DNA of 64,000 bases, taken from contig CAMLSD010000007.1 in NCBI GenBank assembly GCA_946482595.1, positions 1-64,000 of the forward strand, given 5' to 3'. The stretch comes from an uncultured Comamonadaceae bacterium. Lineage in GTDB: Bacteria > Pseudomonadota > Gammaproteobacteria > Burkholderiales > Burkholderiaceae. The notes beneath the pieces were generated by a model. It saw only the letters and a program-made list of their open reading frames with translations. It had not been told where the DNA came from and ran no database searches. Below, piece after piece: positions 1-6,462 of the stretch (the stretch's first letter is position 1; the number at the start of each line of letters is the position of its first letter). The position numbers and the translations under genes were made by a program.

Positions 1-56
1 CGATATGTTCGCTGACTCGGGTGGCCGTGTCGACGGGTATTTCAACAGCCTGCTAA
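1..56 (+). CDS. 3' tail of an upstream cassette gene (partial, frame uncertain)
   Basis: The window opens just before an attC site, so these bases are probably the end of a preceding cassette gene. One frame stops at TAA 54-56, inside the first box of the attC, as cassette genes often do. A second frame (from base 2) stays open to a TGA at 158-160. Too little is visible to choose between them or to name a product. Confidence 0.3.
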   Translation, partial: ICSLTRVAVSTGISTAC

Positions 57-175
57 CCCTTGGCTCGAGCGGAGGGCCAACGGCATGGCACCCTGACCGC
101 GAAACCAAAGGTACATGCTGCATTGTGCGGCCAGGGCGCCATGCCCCTGTCCACCGCTGAGCCCAAACGTCAACC
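51..175 (+). repeat. attC site 1 (integron cassette recombination site)
   Basis: The site starts with TGCTAAC (51-57) and ends with GTCAACC (169-175, preceded by AAAC). The outer arms pair (GGCTCGAGCGG near 62 with CCGCTGAGCCC near 154), and so do the inner arms (CGGCATGGCACCCTG with CAGGGCGCCATGCC). This is the two-box palindrome layout of attC. At 125 bp it is one of the longer sites here. Confidence 0.75.
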
Positions 176-180
176 GTCAT

Positions 181-855
181 ATGCGAACAGGTCAGTACAC
201 CGCTGAGGCAATCTGCAAGTGCATGGGACTGCCTTCGTTCGAGGCTGATCCAGCGTGCACAGGTGCGGTTGAGGCAATACGCCTCCTGCTGAAGCCATCG
301 TTCCATCCGGAGATCTGTCTAACCTTTGTCGGTGGAAATGTGCTTGTAGTCTGCGCTCGATCCATGATCTGGCGCCAGTCCGAGCCATCTCCAACGCTCA
401 CCGATCGTGCGGAAGGGGTGATCGGCCCCGAGGCCTTCCGTGATCTTGTCTCATCAGTGGTTCCTGTCTCGCACCCGGGTGCCGTGCCTGGGATCAGCAT
501 TGACGGTATGCCGTCTGAATTGCTTCATTTCCAGCGTGGTAGCGTTGAGCTACGAGTCGGTGGGAACGCTGGCAGGCAGGGTGACTTTTCGGCTTTTGTC
601 GCCCTGGCAATCGTCACCGCCTGGAAGCGAGTCCCGGATCCATACTGTCGTAACGCACTGGCCGAGGCGGCGGAGTACGTCAATATGCGTCTTCCTCGTG
701 AGCATGAGCCACCGCGCAAACCAAGCCTCCAAACGATGGTGCTCGGCCCCAAGGAGGACCGGGAGCAGCTGCTCGAAGCGCTCACGAAGCACCGTGACGG
801 CCAACTCCTCTGTCAAGGGGACCGGCCTGCGGCCAGCCCTTGCGTCGAACTTTAG
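181..855 (+). CDS. hypothetical cassette protein (224 aa)
   Basis: No family is recognised. An upstream ATG at 115 lies inside attC 1, so the ATG at 181, six bases past the site, is the likely start. The product is soluble, with no signal peptide or membrane segment. The last ~18 codons read through attC 2 and the stop TAG (853-855) lies in its closing box, so the true C-terminus depends on the cassette junction. It is flanked by attC 1 and attC 2 and so forms a one-gene cassette. Confidence 0.65.
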   Translation: MRTGQYTAEAICKCMGLPSFEADPACTGAVEAIRLLLKPSFHPEICLTFVGGNVLVVCARSMIWRQSEPSPTLTDRAEGVIGPEAFRDLVSSVVPVSHPGAVPGISIDGMPSELLHFQRGSVELRVGGNAGRQGDFSAFVALAIVTAWKRVPDPYCRNALAEAAEYVNMRLPREHEPPRKPSLQTMVLGPKEDREQLLEALTKHRDGQLLCQGDRPAASPCVEL

Positions 856-857
856 GT
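799..857 (+). repeat. attC site 2
   Basis: The opening box is GGCCAAC (799-805) and the closing box TTTAGGT (851-857) preceded by GAAC. The stem pairs CAAGGGG (815-821) with GCCCTTG and has a GGCCTGCGGCC core. At 59 bp this is a short, compact attC. It overlaps the 3' end of the preceding gene, and the next gene starts six bases after it. Confidence 0.65.
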
Positions 858-862
858 CTCAC

Positions 863-1456
863 ATGGCGATCACCGAGGTTGTAGAGAAACTGTTCAAGTC
901 GCAGTCCGGGCCCGGCTCGGCCTCCTACGAGATCGGAAGAAGAGCCAGAGACCTCATCTTGCAAGGGCGGCGTGAAGCAGATCTCACAGAAGCAGAAACC
1001 TCGCTGCTCCTGAAGGCTTACAACTGGACGGGTGAGCATGAGGCCGCCTTTGCTCTGGCCCGATACGCGGTTCAGAGTTATGGCGAAGCATTCTTGGCCG
1101 ACCTCTCTCGTGCGCATCAGAACGCGTACTGGTGGAAGAGGGAACGATTTCTTCAAGAAGCCGACAAGCTGATCGACGAGAAGATTGGCAAGTCAGCTTT
1201 CTGGCGTCTACGGAAGGCGGACCTTCTTGTAGGCGAGGCAACTGGTGATCGTCATAGTGAAGAAGAATGGAAGCCCGGTGACCCGGTAGTCGACGTGGTG
1301 GCCCTTGAGCAGGCTGCTGTCGAGCTGGTGGCTGCACTGGCCGATGGTGTCCCCGATGATCCCGCACTTCAGGAGGGGTGGAATGAGAGGTTCGCGTGCG
1401 TTCTCTCGGTGTCGAAGTTCTCAACCCTGCGGGTCCAAAGGCGCGCTGACACTTAA
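863..1456 (+). CDS. hypothetical cassette protein (197 aa)
   Basis: No family is recognised. The protein is acidic, soluble and mainly alpha-helical in appearance, with Ala/Glu/Leu-rich stretches that could form TPR-like helices. The ATG at 863 follows attC 2 by six bases and has a weak AGGT upstream. The stop TAA (1454-1456) falls in the opening box of attC 3, a hallmark of cassette genes. The frame is open upstream to 440, but that part is a shadow of the previous gene. Confidence 0.65.
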   Translation: MAITEVVEKLFKSQSGPGSASYEIGRRARDLILQGRREADLTEAETSLLLKAYNWTGEHEAAFALARYAVQSYGEAFLADLSRAHQNAYWWKRERFLQEADKLIDEKIGKSAFWRLRKADLLVGEATGDRHSEEEWKPGDPVVDVVALEQAAVELVAALADGVPDDPALQEGWNERFACVLSVSKFSTLRVQRRADT

Positions 1457-1519
1457 CCCCTCCATCGAGCGGACATGCCCCGGCAAGTCGGGTCACGCTG
1501 CTCATGTCGAACGTTAGCC
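1451..1519 (+). repeat. attC site 3
   Basis: The opening box ACTTAAC (1451-1457) is a perfect RYYYAAC. The closing box is GTTAGCC (1513-1519) preceded by GAAC. The inner stem pairs CCCGGCAAG with the following GTCGGG region. The 69-bp length and the CTCATGTCGAAC lead-in recur in other sites of this window, for example those ending at 5293 and 8233. Confidence 0.8.
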
Positions 1520-1527
1520 CGCACGAG

Positions 1528-1920
1528 ATGCCGCAGTACTCTTGGTGCTGTCTGGTATGCGATTCCGCGAACGGAGCCAGTGCCGAAGCATGCACTGCGT
1601 GTGGCTTTCCGTCGCGGGCGACTGGAGCGCAAATCGACCGCGCACGTGCGGTCCGTCGTGGTACGGCCAGATCAGTCAAGATGCCTGGGCCTGACCTCGC
1701 GGCGCAACTTGAGATCGCAATCAAGCCTCTGCCGTTCTATCGCAAGATTCCTGCGGTCCTTGGTGGACTGATCACAGTCGCCGGCGGCGTTTGGTTCAAG
1801 CTTGCGTGGTCATGGTCCGGAATTGCATACGCTTTGCTGGCGCTTGTCCTTGGCTTGGGGCTGATTGCGCTGGCGTACAGTGAACGTGAAGACCAGGACA
1901 AGCATCGCCATGCAGGCTGA
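1528..1920 (+). CDS. zinc-ribbon small membrane protein (cassette gene, 130 aa)
   Basis: The N-terminus has a W-C-C-L-V-C ... C-T-A-C-G pattern (about residues 5-27), i.e. CxxC pairs typical of a zinc ribbon/RanBP2-like finger. A basic linker follows, then two hydrophobic stretches (about residues 78-118) likely to span the membrane. Such zinc-ribbon membrane proteins are common among integron cassette genes (from memory). Biochemical role is unknown. The ATG at 1528 is preferred over the in-frame ATG at 1504, which lies inside attC 3. The stop overlaps attC 4. Confidence 0.7.
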   Translation: MPQYSWCCLVCDSANGASAEACTACGFPSRATGAQIDRARAVRRGTARSVKMPGPDLAAQLEIAIKPLPFYRKIPAVLGGLITVAGGVWFKLAWSWSGIAYALLALVLGLGLIALAYSEREDQDKHRHAG

Positions 1921-1986
1921 CCAGCCAGTCCACACGGACGCTGCGCGGCGTCCGCTCGCTAGTCGCTGGTCGCACGCACGTTAGAC
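1915..1986 (+). repeat. attC site 4
   Basis: The opening box is GGCTGAC (1915-1921) and the closing box a perfect GTTAGAC (1980-1986). GGACGC-TGC-GCGGCGTCC forms the core hairpin and CCAGCCAGT pairs loosely with AGTCGCTGG. The 72-bp site begins at the stop codon of the preceding gene. Confidence 0.8.
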
Positions 1987-1993
1987 AGCATTG

Positions 1994-2152
1994 ATGACAC
2001 ACGTCGCAGCCGCCGCTTGCCTCCTCCTTGCCGCAGGGTTCTGGGGAGCCTGGGGCTCGGGCTTGGGTGCGCTGTTTGTGGTGCTCGGAATGTCATTCGA
2101 GGCTCTTGCCTGGTATTTGGTGCTTGCGCCTGCAAAGGCGGACGGTTCGTGA
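1994..2152 (+). CDS. very small membrane protein (cassette gene, 52 aa)
   Basis: The ATG at 1994 lies eight bases after attC 4. The peptide is almost wholly hydrophobic and could form two short membrane helices. The stop TGA (2150-2152) overlaps the GTG start of the next frame (GTGA), so the two could be translationally coupled. No family is recognised. It could instead be only a leader reading frame for the next gene. Confidence 0.45.
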   Translation: MTHVAAAACLLLAAGFWGAWGSGLGALFVVLGMSFEALAWYLVLAPAKADGS

Positions 2153-2379
2153 AGTACGCGGACGGCTCGACGATGAAGCCTGGGGATGCAGTGCAAATCG
2201 ACGCGCGCTACTCTGGAAGTATCGTGGCAAGCATGGACACCAATGAGTACCTGCCTGGCTTCGAGGTGTGGGCGCTTTTCAAGACTGGCGTCATGATTGA
2301 CGCCGACTTCGGGGGAATGGTCCACTGCACAGAGGGCGCCTCAGATGAACTTGTTCTCGTGCACAGAGATGCTGTCTAA
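2149..2379 (+). CDS. small cassette protein with K-Y-A-D-G start (76 aa)
   Basis: The protein starts at GTG 2149 (V-K-Y-A-D-G-S-T) and has the pattern ...GD-V-x-I-D...G-x-V-V-A-S-x-D...E-Y...G-V-M-I-D-x-D-F-G-G-x-V-H. I recognise this from small beta-rich conserved hypothetical proteins common near immunity or cassette genes, but no function is established. Frames further upstream (to 2017) are possible, yet their sequence is Cys/Gly-rich and looks like a shadow of the small membrane ORF. The stop TAA is inside the putative attC 5. Confidence 0.6.
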   Translation: MKYADGSTMKPGDAVQIDARYSGSIVASMDTNEYLPGFEVWALFKTGVMIDADFGGMVHCTEGASDELVLVHRDAV

Positions 2380-2463
2380 GCAGTTGGTCGGCACGGACAC
2401 CCAAGGACGTCCTCGCCTTGCGGCGCTCCATTCCCGTGGTCGCGGGTCACACACATGTTGGAC
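2374..2463 (+). repeat. possible attC site 5 (weak)
   Basis: GTCTAAG (2374-2380) resembles an opening box and GTTGGAC (2457-2463) is a perfect GTTRRRY. The internal pairing is poor and the usual AAC before the closing box is absent. It sits where a site is expected, between two cassette genes, so it may be a diverged attC. Confidence 0.4.
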
Positions 2464-2545
2464 GTCACAACGGAAGCGTGGCGATCTGTCGACGCCCGAT
2501 GGCTTGCCCTGTAGTCTTGATCCACCCAAACGCCCGGAGACCCAC

Positions 2546-2977
2546 ATGCGTCCAGTCTCAATGAAGCTTCATGCCCTCATAGTGCTCAGCGCGTATGTTG
2601 CTGTCGCACAGGCTAATGACCCGGCCTCTCAGGTGCTTGATCATGGGTACAAGGCCGTGGGTGAGTTCAAAGGCGGAGCCACAGAAGACGCGAACCGGGT
2701 GCCGCACCCCACACAGGTCTACGCCAAAATCATTGAACCGAAGAAGAAGGTCGCCCTGCTGAGCATCAACGAAACCAAGACTTCACCGCAGGCCCGCTAC
2801 AGCGTCGCATCGCTGCAGGTGAACTGCGGCGATCGTGGAGTGAAGTACGAAGCGGTTCAATCGTTGAACGCCGAATGGAACCCGACGAGTGATCGCTTGC
2901 CTTTGCCGAAGACTGTCTGGCACAAGCCTGCGGCGGGCAGCCCCGCCGGAAGCGCTTTGGGACTTGCATGCCAATGA
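2546..2977 (+). CDS. exported hypothetical protein (cassette gene, 143 aa)
   Basis: The N-terminus has a basic start, a hydrophobic core (about residues 7-22) and an A-Q-A-N cleavage-like site, so it is probably secreted to the periplasm. The mature part has single Cys residues in the middle and near the end that could form a disulfide. No family is recognised. The ATG at 2546 has CGGAG seven bases upstream; an internal ATG at 2561 would still give a signal peptide. It is followed by attC 6. Confidence 0.65.
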   Translation: MRPVSMKLHALIVLSAYVAVAQANDPASQVLDHGYKAVGEFKGGATEDANRVPHPTQVYAKIIEPKKKVALLSINETKTSPQARYSVASLQVNCGDRGVKYEAVQSLNAEWNPTSDRLPLPKTVWHKPAAGSPAGSALGLACQ

Positions 2978-3009
2978 CCCAGCCGCACGCTCCAAGCCGA
3001 GCGAGTGAG

Positions 3010-3078
3010 GTCCAACGCCTCCATCGAGAGGACCCGCCCCAGCAAGCCGGGGCGGGCCTCGCATTTCAAACCTTCGGC
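3010..3078 (+). repeat. attC site 6
   Basis: The opening box GTCCAAC (3010-3016) is a perfect RYYYAAC. The closing box CTTCGGC (3072-3078) is degenerate but preceded by CAAAC. The core is a strong hairpin, GAGGACCCGCCCC paired with GGGGCGGGCCTC. Length is 69 bp. Confidence 0.75.
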
Positions 3079-3209
3079 GTAGCCCAAGCCCCCGCGACAG
3101 TCCGGTTCGCGTCAGCCTTGTTACTCGCGTCCAGAGGACTGCTCGCGTAAATTCCTGGTCGCGGGCCACTAGCTCGAACCGACACCGCATCCGTTCTTGG
3201 AGGCTATGC

Positions 3210-3557
3210 ATGATCTACAAGGGAAGCTGCCACTGCGGCCAGATCGCGTTCCAGGTCGAAGGAACACTCGCAGGCGCGATGTCCTGCAACTGCTCCATCT
3301 GTCAGCGCAAAGGGTCTCTCATGTGGTTCGTTCCACGAGAGCAGCTTCAGCTGCTGACCCCCGAGGAGAACGCGAGCACGTACATGTTCAACAAGCATGT
3401 CATCAGGCACCGGTTCTGCCCGAAGTGCGGTATGCACCCGTACGGCGAGGGCACCGACCCGAAGGGCAATGCCATGGCGGCCATCAACATTCGATGCCTC
3501 GAGAACATGGAGCTCGAGAAGGTTCCTGTCACAAAGTTTGACGGTCGCGCACTCTGA
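3210..3557 (+). CDS. GFA-family (Mss4-like) zinc protein
   Basis: The 115-aa protein has the GFA/Mss4-like signature: G-S-C-H-C-G-x-I-x-F near residues 6-14, C-N-C-S-I-C near 26-31, and F-C-P-K-C-G-M-H near 70-77. These cysteines bind two zinc ions in the family. Members are often called glutathione-dependent formaldehyde-activating enzymes, but most are uncharacterised. The start has a good ribosome site (TTGGAGG, 3198-3204). It follows attC 6 by ~130 bases and precedes attC 7, so it is a cassette gene with its own leader. Confidence 0.85.
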   Translation: MIYKGSCHCGQIAFQVEGTLAGAMSCNCSICQRKGSLMWFVPREQLQLLTPEENASTYMFNKHVIRHRFCPKCGMHPYGEGTDPKGNAMAAINIRCLENMELEKVPVTKFDGRAL

Positions 3558-3567
3558 ACGAAGTGAC

Positions 3568-3694
3568 GCCTACCCCCTCGGTCAACGCGACAGCCAACGG
3601 CGTAGCGCCTGGTCCGCGCAGCACCGTGGCGCTATCATGTGCTGCGCGGGCCAGGCGCTACGCCGTCGTCTGCGCGTTACCTCAAACGTCGAGC
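3568..3694 (+). repeat. attC site 7 (long, near-perfect hairpin)
   Basis: The opening box is GCCTACC (3568-3574) and the closing box GTCGAGC (3688-3694), preceded by CAAAC. GGCGTAGCGCCTGG...GCGCAGCAC on the left pairs almost perfectly with GTGCTGCGC...CCAGGCGCTACGCC on the right. At 127 bp this is the longest stem in the array. Confidence 0.8.
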
Positions 3695-3696
3695 CC

Positions 3697-4167
3697 ATGG
3701 CGAAGTTCCTGGTGTATGTGCTGGTGCCGTATTCAGTCAGTCCAGAAAGCATCTCAAGCTTTGTGCATAGCGGCCTGAGCCCATATTGCGTGTCGGAGGA
3801 TGGACGGAGCGGTTGGTACGACTACCTTTGTAGGCTTGGCCCTGTCTTCAATGATGCTGAGACCGAAGCGGCTTTACCAAGAAAAGTAAGGGCAGAGCTC
3901 CATGGCCACATCTGCGACGTCAGTCGTCTGCCGCGTGGATCTCAGCCATTTGCGTTGGTCACCGCAGATGGGGTCTGGCATGCAGCAGAAGTGTGCATTC
4001 GGGACTATCGGCTGAGAGTAGACGGTGAGCAACATGCGTACTCTGGACTGGATCATCTTTATCACGAGGACAATCGAAAAGCACGTGAAAGTTGGCCGAA
4101 GCGGTATTCAGACCTGATTGCAATGCACCCCTGCTGCTGGGTTGTCGCAACTTGGGCTCATTGTTGA
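3697..4167 (+). CDS. hypothetical cassette protein (156 aa)
   Basis: No family is recognised. The ATG at 3697 lies two bases after attC 7. The sequence has many Tyr, Trp and His residues and no clear signal peptide; the first ~15 residues are mildly hydrophobic. Several motif-like Tyr/Asp clusters (S-G-W-Y-D-Y near residue 38) are visible but not diagnostic. The stop TGA (4165-4167) opens a perfect 16-bp palindrome. Codon use is less GC-biased than in the core genes of the window. Confidence 0.65.
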   Translation: MAKFLVYVLVPYSVSPESISSFVHSGLSPYCVSEDGRSGWYDYLCRLGPVFNDAETEAALPRKVRAELHGHICDVSRLPRGSQPFALVTADGVWHAAEVCIRDYRLRVDGEQHAYSGLDHLYHEDNRKARESWPKRYSDLIAMHPCCWVVATWAHC

Positions 4168-4180
4168 ACTGATCAGTTCA
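4165..4180. repeat. perfect 16-bp palindrome at a stop codon
   Basis: TGAACTGATCAGTTCA is a perfect palindrome beginning at the stop codon of the preceding gene. It could be a protein-binding site or the outer arm of a decayed recombination site. The 205-bp interval up to the next gene (4168-4372) has no convincing full attC, although GAGCTGAC near 4300 and CGCTCATTTAGAC near 4355 could be relics of its two ends. Confidence 0.5.
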
Positions 4181-4372
4181 GCTCTTTCTTGCCAGCCACC
4201 GCGCCGTTGCGCTACCGGACCTGCCCGGGGTGTTGCAGAGTCTCTCCAGGCGTCACACAGGGCACCGGTGCCCCGCGTCCACCGTGGCTCCAAGCCGAAA
4301 GAGCTGACACCATGCCGAGCGCTCGGGCTCTGCCGCGTGCGAATGCCCCGTTCGCTCATTTAGACTGCTGGA

Positions 4373-4675
4373 ATGTGCAAGACAAACCTGCTTCTCGAGT
4401 CGTCCTCACTTCCGGAGGCATGGCGCTCCGTGGTCGTTGGTCGAGCCGCCAACGCAAACGTCAAGGTGCTCAGAATGGACGACAGGGCGTATCCCAGCGA
4501 GACGCATGAGTTCGATGAAGCGCTGCTCGTGCTGGACGGCGAGATGAACCTCGAGATTGACAGCCAGGTTCTGTCAGTGCGTCAGGGAGAAGTTTTCATC
4601 GTTCCCGCCGGGCGGCCGCACGCTGTAGCCTCAGGCAGTCACGGCACATTGGTCATCATCGACCGTGATGGCTGA
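4373..4675 (+). CDS. cupin-fold protein (cassette gene, 100 aa)
   Basis: This is a small single-domain cupin. Motif 1 is H-E-F-D-E-A-L-L-V-L-D-G-E-M (about residues 45-58) and motif 2 is G-E-V-F-I-V-P-A-G-R-P-H (about 72-83). Motif 1 begins H-x-F-D-E rather than the full two-His form, so metal binding may be altered. Small cupins can be isomerases, dioxygenases or ligand sensors, and none can be singled out. The stop coincides with the opening box of attC 9. Confidence 0.8.
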   Translation: MCKTNLLLESSSLPEAWRSVVVGRAANANVKVLRMDDRAYPSETHEFDEALLVLDGEMNLEIDSQVLSVRQGEVFIVPAGRPHAVASGSHGTLVIIDRDG

Positions 4676-4747
4676 CCGCTTGCTCCATCTGATGTGCGCA
4701 ATCCAGCTGTGCGGTCTGTCGCCCGAACGTGAGCTCAAACCTCAGGC
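4670..4747 (+). repeat. attC site 9
   Basis: The opening box is GGCTGAC (4670-4676), overlapping the stop of the cupin gene. The closing box CTCAGGC (4741-4747) is preceded by CAAAC. The arms GCTCCAT/GAGCTC and the GTGCGC...GTGCGG core pair imperfectly. The next gene starts seven bases later. Confidence 0.6.
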
Positions 4748-4754
4748 ATCGAGA

Positions 4755-5495
4755 ATGCAGCTTTTCCGTCTTGCAACCGCAGCCCTGCTTTCTGTCATGG
4801 CGCTCGGCTGTTCCGAGATGCGCAACAGCACTGGCACCATCAGCAAGCGCATTGGAGAGGTTGTGCATGCACCGGGAGCAACCGAAGTCGACCTTGGCAA
4901 GCTCACAAGCTTCGGGTGGGAGTACTTCTACGCCTTCAAGCCCGGGGCCACTCGTGAGGAAGTCTGTCAGGTCATCAATGCCGGACGGAACGTCTGTGGT
5001 CGTATCGTGCGCATCGAGAAGGCACCGGATGACCACATGTTTCTGATCTTCGGTCTCAATGGGCAACTCACCCACATTGAGCTGCATGCAGTCGAAAACG
5101 GTCGGTTCGATATGGAATTCGGTGAGCACGGTCTCCCACGAAGCAAGGCTGTGTTCAAGGTCCGCCGTCGCCCTTCGGGGGGAGCAAGGACATCATCTTC
5201 CTGGAGCCGAAGTGATGCCCAACCCCCCATTGGGCGGGCAGTCAACCGCGGGCTTCGCCGTCTGTCGCCTGCCGCTCATGTCGAACGTCAGGCCGCGCAA
5301 GTGACGCCCCTGTTCACCGGCACGGAGAAGTTCGATCCAGTCGTCGATCTGGCCGACTGGCAGGCTGATGTCTCAGGATCCGGGCTGACCCACCTCGATG
5401 AGCTTGTCTCCTTCGATGGGCTGCCATGTCTGGGCCATCTTCCGCGGTGCGGCCTGGCCCCTCGTTCAACCCCCGCCGCGGTCGGGCTCGGCTAG
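4755..5495 (+). CDS. cassette lipoprotein; C-terminus probably runs on after a frameshift
   Basis: The N-terminus has a signal with a lipobox (M-A-L-G-C, Cys near residue 18), so this is a predicted lipoprotein. Residues ~45-140 look like one well-formed domain (G-W-E-Y-F-Y-A-F-K-P-G ... V-C-Q-V-I-N-A-G). After the G6 run at 5177-5182 this frame becomes Ser/Arg/Pro-rich, passes straight through attC 10 and ends in attC 11. In another frame the same bases read G-S-K-D-I-I-F-L-E-P-K then stop at 5213-5215, just before attC 10. The original gene was probably 4755-5215. The family is unknown. Confidence 0.6.
   Translation: MQLFRLATAALLSVMALGCSEMRNSTGTISKRIGEVVHAPGATEVDLGKLTSFGWEYFYAFKPGATREEVCQVINAGRNVCGRIVRIEKAPDDHMFLIFGLNGQLTHIELHAVENGRFDMEFGEHGLPRSKAVFKVRRRPSGGARTSSSWSRSDAQPPIGRAVNRGLRRLSPAAHVERQAAQVTPLFTGTEKFDPVVDLADWQADVSGSGLTHLDELVSFDGLPCLGHLPRCGLAPRSTPAAVGLG
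5217..5293 (+). repeat. attC site 10
   Basis: The opening box is GCCCAAC (5217-5223) and the closing box GTCAGGC (5287-5293), preceded by GAAC. GGGCGGGCAG pairs with CTGCCGCTC and the CGGGCTTCGCCG core forms an inner hairpin. Length is 77 bp. Confidence 0.75.
5294..5451. other. short cassette without a plus-strand gene
   Basis: The 158 bases between attC 10 and attC 11 carry no convincing plus-strand start or ribosome site. On the minus strand an ATG at 5438 opens 21 codons (M-A-Q-T-W-Q-P-I-E-G-D...) to a TGA at 5375-5373. Past this stop the same frame continues with protein-like sequence (D-I-S-L-P-V-G-Q-I-D-D-W-I-E-L-L). This suggests a decayed reverse-oriented gene. Confidence 0.4.
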
Positions 5496-5505
5496 AACGT
5501 CAGGC
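5452..5505 (+). repeat. attC site 11
   Basis: The opening box is GCCTGGC (5452-5458) and the closing box GTCAGGC (5499-5505), preceded by GAAC. CCGCCGCGG forms the core. At 54 bp it is the shortest site here, and the GTG start of the transpeptidase gene follows seven bases later. Confidence 0.6.
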
Positions 5506-5511
5506 TTCACA

Positions 5512-6276
5512 GTGACTCGCCGCATCGTCTTCATCGCCGTCGTTCTCGCGCTCCTCTTGGCCGCTGCGTTCGCGGTCATTGTCCGGACAGAGTCAGGTTA
5601 TGCCGCAGCGAGTTATGCATGGCGCAAGGTACGTGGTGGCTACACCATCGACGAACGCGTCCGCATGCACGCCGGCGCCGTCGAGGCGCGGCTCAGGTCC
5701 AGGTTCGAGGCAGTGGGAGTCCCCTATCCTCCTGCTCAGTTGGCGTACATCGCGTTCAAGGACGAGGCTCTGAAGGAGGTCTACGCTCGTGCGCATCTTT
5801 CAGAGAAGTGGCGCCGCGTGCACACGTATCCGATCTTGGGCATGAGCGGTGATCCTGGCCCCAAGCTGCGCCAAGGGGACATGCAGGTACCAGAGGGCAT
5901 CTACCGGGCGGAGTTTCTCAATGCAAACAGCCGGTTTCACCTGTCCATTCGCCTCAATTACCCGAACGAGTTCGATCGGGCACAAGCACGCGCAGAAGGC
6001 CGGACACAGTTGGGATCCGACATCATGATTCACGGTACGTCAGCCTCCATCGGTTGCCTGGCCATGGGGAATCAGGCTGCCGAGGATCTATTCATCCTCG
6101 CAGCGCTTGCTGGCAAGGAACAAGTCGAAATCGTGGTCGCCCCGACCGACTTCAGGCGCCAACCCGTGCGCACGCCCGACGGCGCGCCCGCTTGGCTGCG
6201 TGGTCTGTACGGCAAGATCAAGGCTGCACTTGACCGCTTCCCGAGTGAGGCATCTGAAGTCAGTCGCGTCAGGTAG
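5512..6276 (+). CDS. YafK-type L,D-transpeptidase (YkuD domain), cassette gene
   Basis: The 254-aa protein has an N-terminal membrane anchor or signal (residues ~5-24) and a YkuD domain. The active-site pattern is M-I-H-G-T-S-A-S-I-G-C-L-A-M, with His174 and catalytic Cys182. G-P-K-L-R-Q-G-D-M-Q-V-P-E-G-I-Y (about residues 116-131) also matches YafK-type enzymes. Relatives form or cleave peptidoglycan cross-links or release Braun lipoprotein in the periplasm. The GTG at 5512 is chosen because all upstream ATGs lie before the attC. It is unusual as cassette cargo. Confidence 0.85.
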   Translation: MTRRIVFIAVVLALLLAAAFAVIVRTESGYAAASYAWRKVRGGYTIDERVRMHAGAVEARLRSRFEAVGVPYPPAQLAYIAFKDEALKEVYARAHLSEKWRRVHTYPILGMSGDPGPKLRQGDMQVPEGIYRAEFLNANSRFHLSIRLNYPNEFDRAQARAEGRTQLGSDIMIHGTSASIGCLAMGNQAAEDLFILAALAGKEQVEIVVAPTDFRRQPVRTPDGAPAWLRGLYGKIKAALDRFPSEASEVSRVR

Positions 6277-6350
6277 TTGATTCATGAGGGGTTGGCGCCG
6301 ATGGGCGCGTCTGACGTTCGGAGCGATTTGCGGGCTCGGGCCGATTGCTT

Positions 6351-6428
6351 CGTCAACCCCTCGCTCAAGCGTGCGGCCAATGGCCTGTGTGCCATGCCGC
6401 TGTCCGCCGCTCAGTTCAAACGTCAGGC
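6351..6428 (+). repeat. attC site 12
   Basis: The opening box is CGTCAAC (6351-6357) and the closing box GTCAGGC (6422-6428), preceded by CAAAC. GGCCAATGGCC and GCGTGCGG/CCGCCGC pairings form the stem. Length is 78 bp. The 74 bases between the transpeptidase stop and this site hold no gene. Confidence 0.75.
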
Positions 6429-6462
6429 AGTACACAGAAACCTCTCTGAGATACCATGTGCC

